Below are positions 1 to 12,580 of a DNA stretch of 64,000 bases, one piece after another. The first letter of the stretch is position 1, and every line of letters starts with the position of its first letter. Below the pieces are notes generated by a model. That model had not been told where the DNA came from. It ran no database searches and saw only the letters and a list, made by a program, of their open reading frames with translations. The translations under genes were made by a program, and so were the position numbers. Where the stretch lies: NCBI GenBank assembly GCA_001600095.1, contig BCIX01000001.1, positions 1,054,001 to 1,118,000 on the forward strand, given 5' to 3'. Origin of the DNA: Bullera alba. Lineage: Eukaryota; Basidiomycota; Tremellomycetes; Tremellales; Bulleraceae.

Positions 1-480
1 CCTTGACGAAGTCGTTGCTGAGATGCAGCCTGTCTCCCACTGCGTCCCGCAGGTCGATGGTCAAGTCTGAGAAGTCAGTCAGAGCTCACAGAGGATGCAA
101 CGTGCTCGGTCCAGCTCACAGTGACAAGGCATATTCACCGTCATGTCGACATTGAGCTGCAGGTTCTTCTCCAACTCCTGATCCACCTGGAACGCATAGT
201 CGGGTGCTCCGTACAGAAATTCTCCCAGGTCATTCAATACCAGCAGGAAGATGATCGAGACCACCACCGCCGTCAAGACACCTCCTCGACTCGATTGACT
301 CCTATACGTCGATTGGACCTGGTTTGATCAGCTGCAGAGTCATGGGACTGGACGCACCTTTGGGAACGCATCAAAGCTCTTGATGGGTCCTAGCTTGTCG
401 AGCTCTTCTAATAACGAGCTCCCGTCGCCTTCTACATGAGCATGGTCATGTGCGTGATGCGCGAGGTGTGGCTCGTACAT
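1..480 (-). CDS. ERV41: ERGIC2/Erv41-like COPII vesicle protein, N-terminal part (runs off window)
   Basis: Erv41 (ERGIC2) works with Erv46 in COPII vesicles cycling between ER and Golgi, where the pair retrieves ER residents. Three exons can be joined: 480-358, 318-120 and 66 to the window edge; introns begin GTGCGT and GTGAGC and end AG. The product opens with a His-rich stretch (HLAHHAHDHAHVEGDG), then the family-typical LDKLGPIKSFDAFPKV. A first membrane span follows (TAVVVSIIFLLVLNDLGEF), then the start of the lumenal domain (LNVDMTVNMPCHYLTIDLRD). The start at 480 puts about 20 residues before the conserved block; an in-frame ATG at 564 would add 28 unconserved residues and is less likely. 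The remaining lumenal domain and second span lie to the left of the window. The assignment rests on recognising these family blocks. Confidence 0.88.
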
Positions 481-737
481 GGATCGCGAGGCGTGTTGGC
501 GACTGGCGAATGGTAGGGTGGAGAAGCAAGGAGACACTGAAGAAGGTGTTGTTATGGCTAGCAACTTGACGGTTGCATTTGCAGGACGACGAGCTCAACA
601 GCCACGTGGCAATTTTGGCACCTACAAGTGCTTTGGATTTGCTGATCGTCTTCAGCTTGTCTTCCGCTCTGGTCGCGGCGACATTGCATGTGCGATGACT
701 GGTTGTACAACATGATATGTGACAGGATCGTGCAGCT

Positions 738-1635
738 CTACTCCTCGTCACCGTCCCCCCTAAACCTCTTGCCGTCGTCGTCGTCGCGACGCTCAATGTC
801 TTCGTCCTCTGACCTGTCCCGTTTCTGTCTCTCCGTGGCCTCTCCCTTTGGCACATCTGCTCCAGCCATTCCCAGTCCACCGAAGGACGAGGCGTAGGTG
901 TCGAACTGCATTTGTGAACGGAGCCTGTCTTGCTCTTCTCTCCTTCTCTCCTCTTCCAAACGCTGGTGCCCCCATCCACCTGCGTGTGTCAGTCTTCAGA
1001 AGCTAGGGTCGAAGAGGTCACTCACCTCTACCACTGTCGTACTCTTGTCTAAACTCGTCCCGGACCTGACCGCCACTCTTGCCTCTCCCGAATTGTCTGC
1101 CTTCCTGATATCCAGGATCCAAATCGCATCGAATGATCCTTTCATCTAATTTTGTTCCAGAGACATAGCGTAAACATGCGACGGCTTCCGAATGCAGGTA
1201 ATACTCCACGAAAGCGAATCCACAAGGTGTTCTAGAGATCAGCATCATTGATCGTCTGGGTGTCTCACTTCTGATTACGGTCTAAACCCATTATGATTCT
1301 GCATTGTTAGCGATGTTCGGGTTATTTCACACTCACCTCTTGATACCTCCTCCTTCAGCTGATTTCGAGCATTTTGAGAACACTACAGCATGTCAGCCAT
1401 AGTATATAATGACGTGTAGTCCCACTCACACTCGTACATCTGTGCTTCGGTGGTGTAGAAGCTGAGATTTCCGACGTATAGAGTAGTTGATTGGGCCAGT
1501 AACTTTCGTTCCGTTTCCCTGTCCAGCTAGGTGAAAGGTCAGCTTGCAAGCTCAGATTACTGAGAGGAAGCTCACCTCTGATCTGTGATCCCGATAGCTC
1601 GAAGGCTGATCTAAGCATGCTACTACCTGCGCCAT
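738..1635 (-). CDS. CBC2: Nuclear cap-binding protein subunit 2 (CBP20)
   Basis: Small subunit of the nuclear cap-binding complex, which binds the m7G cap of pol II transcripts with the large subunit CBP80. The product starts [16 protein letters not shown], the usual CBP20 opening. One RRM follows, with RNP2 (LYVGNLSFY) and RNP1 (CGFAFVEYY). The invariant C-terminal block [16 protein letters not shown] comes next and contributes cap-contacting residues in this family. The tail is Arg/Glu-rich, then acidic, ending in GDGDEE. At least five short introns are needed; the RRM is spread over small exons between about 1250 and 1440. The loop after the FSKC motif appears a few residues longer than in animal CBP20 (includes AEGGG). 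Coding starts 217 bp from divergent UFD2. Identification is strong; exact junctions around 1370-1440 are less so. Confidence 0.93.
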
Positions 1636-1852
1636 TGCGGATACGTGGTGTCGAATGAGATCAAGTTCAAGTCCGAGGTAGGAGGAGTAGGCGACTTTGA
1701 GGCGACTTTCAAAACAGTGCCTTTCTCTCCGCCAGGACCATTTCCTGCTACCGTGGAAAAGCTTATTGTCGCCCTCGGTTCGATGCATGATGCGAGCGTT
1801 TCATCATCCTTCGTTGCATTCCTCTTTCGCGACTGTATATTCCACCAACAAC
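1636..1852. promoter_or_regulatory. Bidirectional promoter CBC2 / UFD2
   Basis: Only 217 bp separate the divergent start codons at 1635 and 1853, so both genes must share or abut promoter elements here. I see no convincing TATA box; it reads as a compact housekeeping promoter. Confidence 0.6.
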
Positions 1853-4800
1853 ATGGCTGACCAGAACGAGCTCTCCGATGCGGAGAAGGTGCGTACGGAA
1901 CCGTCGAATGTGCTGACCGAAGCAGATGCGGCTGAAGCGACTGGCGCGATTGGGTGCACCACCTGTATCTACGCCAACTCCCCCACAGGCCGAACCTGAG
2001 GCGCAAGCGGGTCCCTCGTCTTCCACACCAGCTAGCAAACCCCCTTCGGCTGCATCGAGACTTCTATCGACCCCAGCGCATACCAACGCGTCGCCAGCAC
2101 CGACCCCCAATCCGGCGCAGGCGGCACCTGGTCCATCGAGAGCTAAAATTGTACCTGAGAAGCGAAGGGCGGCAGTGGAACCATCTCGATCGAACACTTC
2201 GTCGCCAGCTCCAAAGGCTTCACCCGCCGCCATCCCGGTGAAACCGAACCTGCCATATAGAGCTTGGGAGTCTGATGCCATCACAATCATATTCGCTGCT
2301 ACATTAGACGTAAGCGTTGTCTACGTCGAGCCTCCGCTGACCTTGATAGCGAAAGCGGGCGAGCGAGAGTGACTGGAGACTATGCTGGCTGAAAGGCCTC
2401 CAAATGGAGCTGGAAGAGGAGAATCCAGGTGGGTCAAATCGATAATGGACGCCCCGCTGATTTCAGCCTCCAAATCGCCTATACCCACCCCGGAGATCTG
2501 TGATAGGATCCTGATCTCGCGATTGTCGCTTGACACCAAGGCAATGTCACAGTCGTGAGTGAAACGACATATGGTCTGTCTGACGAAGTAGTGGGGATGT
2601 AGATATCCTCACTATCTTGGCAGGGCTCGAGCAAAATCAGACCGTTTTCGACTACCTCACAGGATGTTGGAGGAGGCTGTATCAGAAGAACCGGGAACTG
2701 AGCCGGATGGTGAGTTGGCGATCACTTGTTCGGCTCTGACCTCTTTCTAGGGCTACTCAGCAGCGGACAAGGCGTTGTGGCAGAAGACATTTGAGCAGAT
2801 CAAAGGACTGGTCATTACATACTGCGGCATGACGTTGGAAGATCCAACCATGTTCCCCCAGCCAGAGTCGTGAGTCCTCTCGCCGTCAATCCATACTTAC
2901 AGTCTCTAGCCGTCCACTTGGCCCCGCCGAGTTCCTCCCGATCCTCCTCGCGTTGTCCGGAACTGCCACGGCCAGCAAGAACGCAGACCCTCTCACCGCC
3001 TCCACATCCTCTGCGGTCCCCGCGGCCGCACCATCAGCACTCAGCCCCGCTGAAATCGTACCCTTCCTCAACGACTTGGCCAATGGCATGTCGGATTTAC
3101 TACCCGATGTCCTTACACCGACTCTCAGTCTCTTCTTCCAGAATTGGTTCCAGATAGTGCCCACCCCAGACCTACTTGGAGACGATTGGCGTCGATACTT
3201 GGGAGCTGTAGAGACTCTCGTACAGGTTAAGCCGATAGCAGCTATTGTGAGTTCAACCTTGAGGCACATCGCTGATATGCAGCTTCCAACACTTCCGGTA
3301 TGGGTGGCCCCTGGTGTCGATGCGCCAAAGCTCGAGTGGCAATCGCTTCTAGGGCCGCTAACGAGGTTGAGCGTGTATCCTCGAGAATTCGTGAGTCCAA
3401 TGCAATGACCGCAGCTCATCGCTCCCGTCAGCCTGAGATTTGGAAAGCATACTTTTCAAATCCGACAGAGCGCAAAGTCGCCGATATCGACGCGAACAAG
3501 TCGAATTTGAGGCACACCCTAGCCGCGCTCCACGTAAGTCTTATGAATTGGGTTGCACTGACTTGGCAGTCCTCGCTGTTCGATGTGTACAACTCCATTG
3601 TTAGGTCTTCACCTAAAGCCTTGAACGATGTGTTGGACTTCTTCGCACTAGTATTGAAGCTGAACGAGAAGAGAGCTGGAATGAGGGTGAGCACTCCCAA
3701 CGAAGGCCATTGCTGATGCGTAGGTTGACACGAGGACGGTGTCGTCTGATGGGTACATGACGAACTTGCTAGTCATCCTGTTGAGGCTATTTGCACCCGC
3801 CATGGATGTTCGATACTCGAAGGTGCGTGCCACTCTCTATCCAGGGCTGATCTGTTGCAGATCGACAAGATCGATATCAACTTCTACCGCCGCAGTTCGC
3901 GGGTCAACATCGATGAAGAGACGAGGATCAACGCTTCCAAGGAGAACATCGATGCCCAGGCCGACGATGACTCGATGAGCGGGAATGAACCCCCCAACTT
4001 CATCACCAATCTCTTCTTCCTGGCCAACGCTTTCCAGCATCTTGGCCTCATCAAGACGATCAGTACGAGGAAGCGAGCGGAGAAGAACATTTCGGAGATT
4101 GAGAAGGAGCTCAAGCGGGCTGAGGCAAGCCGACCTTCATGGGAAGGCGTAAGTCATTGCCGAATGTTCTCTACTGATTCTCCGTAGAACGCTGCACTTG
4201 CCGCTCAAGGAGAGGCTCAAATCAAGAAGTTCAAGGTGAGGTTCCGAATGCGACTTGAAGCTGATTAGACTGTAGTCCGACATTGCCATCCTGCACGCGT
4301 CAGTCCATGCGTACGATACACATTTATTCGACCCGACTTTCACCCGCTTGAACGTCACTTTCAGCACTTTCACCATGACTTGGCTCATCCGTCTAGTCGA
4401 CCCTCAGCATCAATATCCAGCAGCTCCAGTCAGGTGAGTGAAAAGGACTACAACCATGAGCTAACTCGTAGCCTTCCACTACCGGCCGAGCCACCCATGG
4501 CGTTCCGATTACTGCCCGAATACTTCATCGACAATGTTGTAGAATACCTCGAGTTCCTAGCACAGTGAGTTTCCATCGGAGTTGTACTTGCTGAAGTCGG
4601 CAGTCACGACCCAGACGCGTTGGAAACACCTGATAAAGATGTTGTGATTGCTTTCGCGATCACCTTCTTGGCTCCGGGGTACATCAACAACCCATTCCTC
4701 AAGGCCAAGTTGATCTCCGTAAGCGATCCATAAAGAATCCAGGATGTGAGCTGACGACATTGCAGATTCTGGCAAACGGTCTCGTCCCCGTTGGATACTA

Positions 4801-6162
4801 CCGAAAAGGCACGTTGTACGACAGGCTCACGGTACTACCGGCTGCGACGGACTTCTTGATGCCGACCATCATCCGATTCTTCATCGATGTCGAGGCGACC
4901 GGAGGACACACCCAGTTTTGGGGTAAGTCGCTGTGTGAACTCCGACGAAGTGTCGAGTAGCAGCGAGAAGATGGTGTTAACAGACTCGCAGACAAATTCA
5001 GCTTCAGACGTGATATGAGTAGGATCATCCGCGTAATGTGGGACAACCCACTGCACCGCGCAGCCTTCGTCAAAGCTAGACAGTGAGTACACCCTTGAAA
5101 ACGATGGCTGACAGCCTCAGTGACGACTTTGACCAATTCATCAAATTTATCAACATGTTGATGTCGGACACGACTTTCCATCTAGAAGAATCCTTGACAA
5201 ACTTGGCGAAGATCAACTCGATCGAGACGCAACAAAAGAACCCAGAGGCTTGGAACGCGTTACCCGATGCCGAAAGACAAGATCAAGAGAGTCAGCTGCG
5301 ATCGGCCGAGCAGGGAGCGCCATTCCATACTCATATGGGATTGGACCACGTCAAGTTGATCAGGGAGTTCACTGCGACGACCCGGGAGCCTTTCATCACC
5401 AGCGAGATCGTAGATCGACTAGCGGCCGTGAGCGAATCCGTTCCCTTGCTCCAAACTGTATACTGACATCCCGTGCTAGACCCTTGATGAGAATCTTGCG
5501 ACGCTGGTCGGGCCAAAGATGCAGGAACTCCGAGTCGCCGATCCCGACAAGTTTGGATTCAAGCCGAAAAATCTGCTTGCGACTCTGGGACAGATATACC
5601 TCAACCTCGCTCAAGAGTCCGATTTCATTCGCGCCGTCGCCAACGACGGGAGGAGTTACTCGAAAGAGCTGTTTGAAAAGTTTGCCAGAATCTTGAAGAA
5701 CAGAGCGATCATGACGGACGCAGAGGTTGCGGGTGTCGTGGCGTTTACGCAGAAAGTCGAGGACATGCGAGCTACGATCATGATCGAGGATGAGAGGGAA
5801 ATTCCGGACGAGTTCCTAGATCCGCTCCTATCGACCCGTGAGTCGACCCAAACCTCCTTCTGGACAGCGTGACACGTGACTGACATCGGTACAGTCATGA
5901 AAGACCCAGTCATATTGCCAATGTCGAGGGTGGTGATCGATCGAGGTACCATCCGAACGGTACTGCTATCGAAAGAGCTCGACCCTTTCAACAATCAGCC
6001 GTAAGTTCACAGAAGTGCAAGTGAAACCGTGATTGATCATCATGTAGACTTAAACTCGAGGATTGTATTCCGGATACAGAACTCAAAGCGAAGATCGACG
6101 CCTGGGTCGCAGAGGGCAACAGCGCCACAGCGAAGGACGTCATGGACGTCGATCAACTGTAG
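1853..6162 (+). CDS. UFD2: Ubiquitin chain-elongation factor E4 (U-box), Ufd2
   Basis: E4 ligase that lengthens ubiquitin chains on substrates of the ubiquitin-fusion degradation pathway, working with Cdc48. The first exon is short (MADQNELSDAEK) and joins at about 1925 to the family motif MRLKRLARLG. A Pro/Ala/Ser-rich linker follows, then the long helical Ufd2P core (for example FFQNWFQIVPTPDLLGDDW, HTLAALHSSLFDVYNSIV, NNPFLKAKLISIL). The gene closes with a U-box near 5895-6130 containing MKDPVILPMSRVVIDR and DPFNNQPL. Like other U-boxes it lacks zinc-binding Cys/His pairs. More than a dozen short introns interrupt it. The length, roughly 1,100 residues, fits fungal and animal Ufd2. The stop at 6162 faces the PIG-U stop 132 bp away. 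Identity is secure; a few internal junctions were not individually checked. Confidence 0.94.
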
Positions 6163-6293
6163 AGTGTAGACTATCGCGATCAAAGCCGAGGTTCATCAAT
6201 GTATACATACGCAGAGCAATCATCTACTCTATTCGTTACTCGTGGCTCCGTCATGCTGCGGACTACAGCGTCGTCATCTCATTTGTCGGTCAT

Positions 6294-7991
6294 CTACAAG
6301 CTCGCCTGCGAGGTTAGTTGAACTATCGAGTACTCGTCGTCCCACATGTCCACTTTCTCCCCATTGCCCTTCTCAGACTGGCTCTGGTCCAAGGTCGAGT
6401 CGTGATACTGCTCGATCTCGCGTTTGAGCTTTGACCGGAACCCGGCACCCAAGACGTCGACCACGGCCAAACTATTGTTGAGGCCGTAGACCATTGTCGC
6501 AGCGTAGAAGAAGTTGGCGTTACCAGACCCTTGTAATAGCCATAAGGAGTGGAGTAGCGGAAGGAGGATGCTCGTGTAGAGATACACAGCGAGGGTGAAC
6601 AGCGGATGTCGCAGGTCTGTTCCCGGTCAGCTCGACCAGCAAGGTTGACCCAAGTCTCTGCATGTCCTGAGAGGATGCTGGAGAAGTGATGCGGAAGACC
6701 TGGACTCACTGGCAACTACCTCGGGGAAACAACTGAACAGAGCGCCCCATGTGGCGATATCCCCCAGAGAGGGATAGCTCTTCCAACTCGAGATGACGCC
6801 AAAGAGGACCATGATGGCCATCAGAGGATCATGCGATAGACGCAGGGAGATCGGAATAGTGTAGATGATGGCGTGGACCTAAGCGAGATAAGCAAAGGTG
6901 TACTGGACCGATACCGGGTACAGAACCGGGCCGGCAGGAAGGTAAGCTGCTAACCTGAAAGACGCCGAGGAAGAACGCTCGGAAATGGTCAAACATCTCG
7001 GTGAAGAAGTACCACCACATCCCGACGTTTGGCGTCAGATCGGGCACTGCGAGTCTACACGCAAGATCAGCACAAAGCTCCCGATAGAAGAGGCTGGTGA
7101 CAACTCACGTCGTTCCCCACGTTTGAGCTATCCACCTCTTCCCCAGAACTGCGGTGAACATGCCAGCGAGACCAGCGAACGTGAGCGCAAAGCTGGCAAC
7201 ACCGTAGTATGCCTGACGAGAGGCCTTTTGGGAGACCAGGATTGAGAAGGGAAGCACCATGATGCAGAGGTATATGTTTGAGCTGGCCGCCATAGCAAGG
7301 AGAGCGAAAGCACCGAGGATGTGGTTTGTCTGAGCGAGATGAAGCGAGAGTAGGAAGACACCATTGTCAATCGCTCCGGTAGTCTTGGCTAAGCAAGAAG
7401 CGATAGTATATGGGTTGAGTAGATATCTGGGATGGTATACAGTCAGAGATGAATGTTCGCTCCGTGGATCGCTTGTGGCTCACGATGCAAGGACGGTTGC
7501 TTCTCGACTTCGGCCGCTGATGCCACCAGCTGAGCTCCGGGTCTTCCAGATATTGTTCAACACCAATGCAACGAGCAGATCCCAGGCTATGAAGAAGAGT
7601 GCCGATATCGTGTCATTGTTCGTTGGAACGAGGTACGTGAAGAGGAACAAATGCAACGGCGACTAAGACGAAGGTTAGTAAGCTTGAGTGGTATCAACGT
7701 TCCGCCTGTAGATCTCACATGATAGAAGATACCGCCGTTGTAGGAACCGCTGCCTTTGCTATAGATGAACAGGCCTTCTCTCACTGCGCAACACATATCA
7801 GTTCAGGATACTGAGAGCAAGCTCATACGCAACTCACAGCTCCTCCAGCTAGTCAACGGAGTGGACAGCTCTGGTCGACGCTGCAGAGTGTCGCTGATTC
7901 CAGCGCGGAGAAGGACGAGCCTGCATGTCAGACCTAGAGCTATGACCAGATGGCTGCTATGCACCTTCCACCATCCCTCCGTGCGCCCCAT
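6294..7991 (-). CDS. GAB1: GPI transamidase subunit PIG-U (Gab1/Cdc91-like)
   Basis: Multi-membrane-span subunit of the ER GPI transamidase complex, which attaches GPI anchors to proteins. The N-terminus at 7991 carries a hydrophobic span ([17 protein letters not shown]) and the conserved STPLTSWRS. Next come [19 protein letters not shown], then [17 protein letters not shown], and the lumenal signature [18 protein letters not shown]. The C-terminal spans include [19 protein letters not shown]. The extreme C-terminus is a hydrophilic tail of about 45 residues ([19 protein letters not shown]). Many spans are separated by short introns, giving the usual fungal PIG-U architecture. It converges on UFD2 and diverges from PKA1. 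Yeast Gab1/Cdc91 is the expected orthologue; the symbol follows that. Confidence 0.9.
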
Positions 7992-8320
7992 GCTCAGGAG
8001 GCCAGGTGTTCTTGTCAGACTGCTTGACGAGGATGTCTAGGAGTCTAGGTATGGTCAACTTTGCATGCAGATGCTGGGCAAAGGGCCAAAGTGCGCGTCT
8101 GATTTCCGAATTTGGTAATTTACGTCAGAGCGGCGCCGGCATACGGTTTCCCACCCAGCAGAGAGGAGCCCATGGGACTGGGGGGGTCAATCAATCAAGC
8201 CTCTTGCACCTGATCAAACGTATCCATCATCCTTCTGTGCATACCCCATCCTTCAACAGCAACGCATAGTCTATACCCAAGCTGTAGCTCACCCAACAAC
8301 TCCCGGCCGCATCGCCCGCC
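7992..8320. promoter_or_regulatory. Divergent promoter region PIG-U / PKA1
   Basis: The 329 bp between start codons at 7991 and 8321 hold no plausible exon on either strand. A run of eight G occurs at about 8178-8187. No TATA box is clear. Confidence 0.45.
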
Positions 8321-10508
8321 ATGAGCATGTTCTCCAAAGTGACCGACAAATTCCATAACCGCAAACAGCAATCCAACAGCACAAAGCCTAATTCAGCTCA
8401 GCCTACGCCTTCACCGTCCAAACCGCCGGGCTCGACGACAGGACCACAGTCTCCATCGCTCATCAAATCGCACTCGTCATCAAAGTTCATCTCACAACAG
8501 CAGCAGCAGAGCGGGGCCAGCTCGCCCATGGAAGGAATCGAATCGTGAGTTCGCGGACACCAGTCGCGCTCCCGAATGACGCGGGGCTACAACAAAGGGT
8601 CGATCCAAGTTGGCAAAGACATATTCAGGCCTTAAATCACGCTAACACTTCTCCACCTCTTACAGTGCAAATGGCCCATCTACATCTTCGACTTCACCTC
8701 CAATAGTGTCCCAACAGCCCCAAGCATACGACGCAGCATACACCAACGCACCCCGAGGTGGTGCACAACACAACAGTAGCAATACTCAATCGACGGCAGC
8801 AGCCACTTCTCCGCAATCACACAACGCACAGACGGTGCCGCAACAGTCGGATGTTCCCATGCTTGCGCAGCCCGTCCCAGTACAGGCCTCGCGCAACATG
8901 AGCGTCGAGATGGCAGATGTATCTGGCTTATCACTACAAGCTGGCAGGTCGAGCAGCACGGATGAGTTGCGAATCAGGGAGAAAGCTCGCGAGGCACAGG
9001 AACAGGTTAGTCACGCTCGGTTCTGGCACCAAGTATTTGGGCATCCCCACAGCACGCTGACATCTATTCTGCCTAGGCCGCTGCTGCTCAAGCCAACTTG
9101 CATCATGCTACGCAGGAAGCACGTGTGGCTGCTATCAATGCCGCTGCTACCCAGGCTGCTCTGCAGACCGCTACCAACCCCACTACGAAAACCCCCACAC
9201 CAGCCCCCGGCGCTACCGGAGGCGCTCAGCCCGTCCGCAGGACTGCAGGCAGATATGCCCTCGCCGACTTTGCCATTGAGCGAACGTGAGTACTCGAAAC
9301 TCCTTTGACCTCTGCAAGCATAGTGCTCATCCCAAGCAGACTAGGTACAGGGTCTTTCGGCCGAGTCCACCTCGTCCGCTCCAAGCACAACGGTCGGTTC
9401 TACGCCGTGAAGGTCCTGAACAAGGAGAAAGTCATCAAGATGAAGCAGGTCGAGCACACCAACTCGGAGCGAGAGATGCTGGTCCGGGTCAGACACCCAT
9501 TCTTGGTCAACTTGTGGGGGACGTTCCAGGATGTGAACAATCTGTATATGGTCATGGACTTTGTCGCCGGAGGAGAGTTATTCAGCTTGTTGCGAAAGTC
9601 TCAGGTTGGTTCCGGAGATCTCTGATCTGCTATGAACTTCACGATTGAAGCTGACCCATCGTAGCGCTTCCCCAACTCTGTCGCCAAGTTTTACGCTGCT
9701 GAAGTCGCTCTCGCTCTGGATTACCTCCACTCCCTGAACATCATCTATAGAGACTTGAAGCCGGAAAACTTGCTGCTCGGAGCGGACGGCCACGTCAAAG
9801 TGACAGATTTCGGTTTCGCCAAACACGTTCCCGATATTACTTGGACACTGTGTGGAACGCCAGATTACCGTGAGTCATGCTTGCTTCTGCTTTCGCTGTC
9901 GCTAAATATGCCTGTAGTCGCTCCCGAGGTCGTTCAGTCGAAGGGTTACAACAAAAGTGTGGATTGGTACGCCCTAGGAGTATTGATCTTCGAAATGCTC
10001 GTGAGTCGAACGATGGTGAACATCAGACTGATGTCTAGGCCGGATACCCGCCTTTCTTCACCGAAGACGGAAACCCAATGAAGCTCTACGAAAAGGTGAG
10101 CACTTGGACGCTGCCGGGTTGCGATTCGCTGATCACTCTGTCAGATCATCGCTGGAAAAGTTCGATACCCAACCTACTTTGACGTCCTGGCTAAGGAGTT
10201 GTTGAAGAATCTACTAGTAGGAGACCTATCGAAACGATATGGAAACTTGAGAGCGGGCTCTTCGGACATTTTCGCCCATGGATGGTTTGCGGAAGTCGAC
10301 TGGGACAAGCTGTACCGAAGGGAGATTCCTGCACCTTACGTCCCGAAGATTGAGGGTGATGGTGATGCTAGCCAGTGAGTCGAGGATGCCGAGTGTGATG
10401 TCGGGAGCTGATAGGTGTTCCAGGTTTGACCGATATCAGGAAGCAGATGTCAGCGACTATGGCAAAGCCGGGTCCGGACCTCATGACCATTTCTTCACAG
10501 AATTTTAG
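8321..10508 (+). CDS. PKA1: cAMP-dependent protein kinase catalytic subunit
   Basis: AGC Ser/Thr kinase, the catalytic arm of cAMP signalling, held inactive by a regulatory subunit. About 260 residues of low-complexity N-terminus (Ser/Pro/Gln/Ala-rich, with a QQQQQ run) precede the kinase domain. Kinase motifs in order: glycine loop [15 protein letters not shown]-type lysine in [11 protein letters not shown], catalytic loop [19 protein letters not shown]. The activation segment is [14 protein letters not shown], whose second Thr matches the activating phosphosite. The C-terminal AGC tail ends in FTEF, the hydrophobic motif that closes PKA rather than PKC/Akt kinases. Introns lie at about 8546-8666, 9006-9077 and between later kinase exons. 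The extension is typical of fungal PKA. Whether this is the main or a second PKA paralogue cannot be told from one window. Confidence 0.94.
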
Positions 10509-10820
10509 ACGCTTCCACTGTAATCGTGCATGTATCATTGCGAATGTGTACCCATAGCCTCAGAGATGTATAGCGGAGGTGCAAGCCCTCCCAAGCTTTT
10601 ACAGCGTTTCGAATGCCAGGTGGTCAGTGTGCGGTCCGTGCAGATACCATGTCGGTGCCCCGGTGTTGGCGTGTTGACGTTTCACCTCGACTTCAAAGAC
10701 GAGAAGTTTGCGAACCAAGTTTGCGAACTCGACCCAAACTGGACGTGTGATGACTTCTGATCGTTTTATTATCGCACACCTTCGTTCCATGTAGGCCCAC
10801 GACGGTCAGATTCACTGGAC
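10509..10820. other. Gap PKA1 to SLX1
   Basis: 312 bp holding the PKA1 3' end and SLX1 promoter. Short open frames here show no recognisable domain and I see no RNA gene. Confidence 0.4.
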
Positions 10821-12505
10821 ATGAGCACCACGGGCGAAGGGAAGAAGAGCACATCGACCGTGCTCGACGGGAATCACCAGTTTCCACCCTTTTACGCCTG
10901 TTACCTGCTCCGGTCGAGGGCTACCGCTAATTCCAATAGGACCTATGTGAGTGCCGAGCTATGAGCCTTCCGACTGTCTCCATGATCTATGAACTGATCA
11001 TGTGGAAGGTTGGCTCGACACCGAACCCTCCAAAACGGATCAGGCAGCATAATGGCGAGTTGACCCAAGGCGCATGGACGACTTCGCGCTTCCGGCCATG
11101 GGTGAGTCTGTGTCAGATTCCCAGGATGCAGAAGTCTTGCGGATTATGGGCTGACAGGATTTTGCTTCGTAGGAAATGCAGATGATTGTATACGGGTGAG
11201 CATACAGCTGCAGTGCCTGCTGGGGCGATATGAAGTAGCTAAGCAACCATAGATTCCCCAACAAGCTAGCTGCTCTGCAGGTGAGTAGGGAAGCTGCCCG
11301 TTCCTTGTCAGTTGGAACATCCAGTTTACCCACGCACTTAGTTTGAGTGGGCATGGCAGAAGCCAGAGCTATCGAGGCATCTGAGAATCACGCCCGAAGA
11401 TGCGACTCAAGACCCGTTTCCGATGTTCAAGAAGGACACCAAGCGGAATTGGCCTCAGCGTAAAGTTCTGTGAGATCATCACGATCCGAGCCCTGAGTCT
11501 GCTATGGTTTACTAACAGGCGTGATAGGGTCGCTCGGGTTTTACTGACCACACCACCCTTTGCGAGGATGCCTCTTCATATTCGACTCTTCAACAAGGAG
11601 ATCCACGACATCTACCTCCTGGCCTCGGCACAAGACTCGGTCAGCGTGGGGGATGCGCGGAAGAAAAGTAGCACAGGTCTATCTGTCCCCTTAGCTCCGG
11701 TGCCAGCGAGTGTCACCATCACGTTGGACTTGGGAGGGGTGGCGGGCTCGACGGGGAGAAGGAGAGCGAGCACTATGGGCGTGACAGCGAGGGAGGGACC
11801 AATCGATGTTCAGGACACCGAGTACAGACTCGGCTCGAGGGTATGGGGGAAATGGCAACTACTGGAAGATGACCTCAAAAGTGGCCTGTCCAAGGCGATT
11901 TGTGGTATATGCCAGCAAGCAGTCAACCTATCAGTGAGTAGCCGGCTCGGACGAGCCCGCTGATGGTCTTGCTATAAGGTACTGATGTAGTCTCCAATCA
12001 GGATCACTTGACATTCGCTCTGTGTGCTGCAGATGACACCGGTGCCACATGCCTGTGTGTGACTCATCTCTCATGTCTAGGACGATCGTCCCGCACCAGG
12101 ACCGGCGGAACAAGCGAGCAACCGATGGTCCTCCCGCAGTCTGTCCGATGCCCCAAATGCGCAGAGCAGTCAACATGGGGAGAAGTGATCAGAGCGTGCT
12201 ATGGTCGCCGGGCTGGTATAGAAGAAGAGCAGCGGGCTCTGGAAAAGCGAGCAACGGGACGGAGGCGAAAAGCCACGCGGGACGATCTATCGGAGGATAC
12301 AGAGTCGATGGCAGAGGAAGGACCGTCGCAGGTGGCGTCCCAGAAGGTGGCTAGCAAGCCAAAACCGCGCAGAGCTGCAGCGAAACCCAAAAGGAGAGGC
12401 AAAGGCAAGGCCAAAGCTACGGAGATTGAAGCTGAGCTTCAAGACGGATCGGGGAGTGAGGAAGAGTGGAGACGATTAGACAGAGAAATGATGGAGATAG
12501 AGTAA
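10821..12505 (+). CDS. SLX1: Structure-specific endonuclease subunit Slx1 (GIY-YIG + RING-like)
   Basis: Catalytic subunit of the Slx1-Slx4 nuclease, which cuts branched DNA such as replication and recombination intermediates in the nucleus. The GIY-YIG domain starts near residue 24 (FYACYLLRS, then [20 protein letters not shown]). It includes the catalytic Arg of KRIRQHN and the Glu of [12 protein letters not shown]-terminal zinc-binding RING/PHD-like finger follows ([10 protein letters not shown], a second Cys cluster, [20 protein letters not shown]). The tail is Lys/Arg-rich ([20 protein letters not shown]), plausibly nuclear-localising or DNA-contacting, and ends in an acidic stretch. Start 10821 gives MSTTGEGKK before the domain; the first intron splits TY|VGST. 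The tail is longer than the yeast protein needs. Stop lies 76 bp from the DPH3 stop. Confidence 0.92.
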
Positions 12506-12580
12506 AGCCTGATTTGTAGCGATTATCCAGTTGTACATCCCACATCTATGACCTATCCTGAGGTAACGCTGGAGGCCAGA

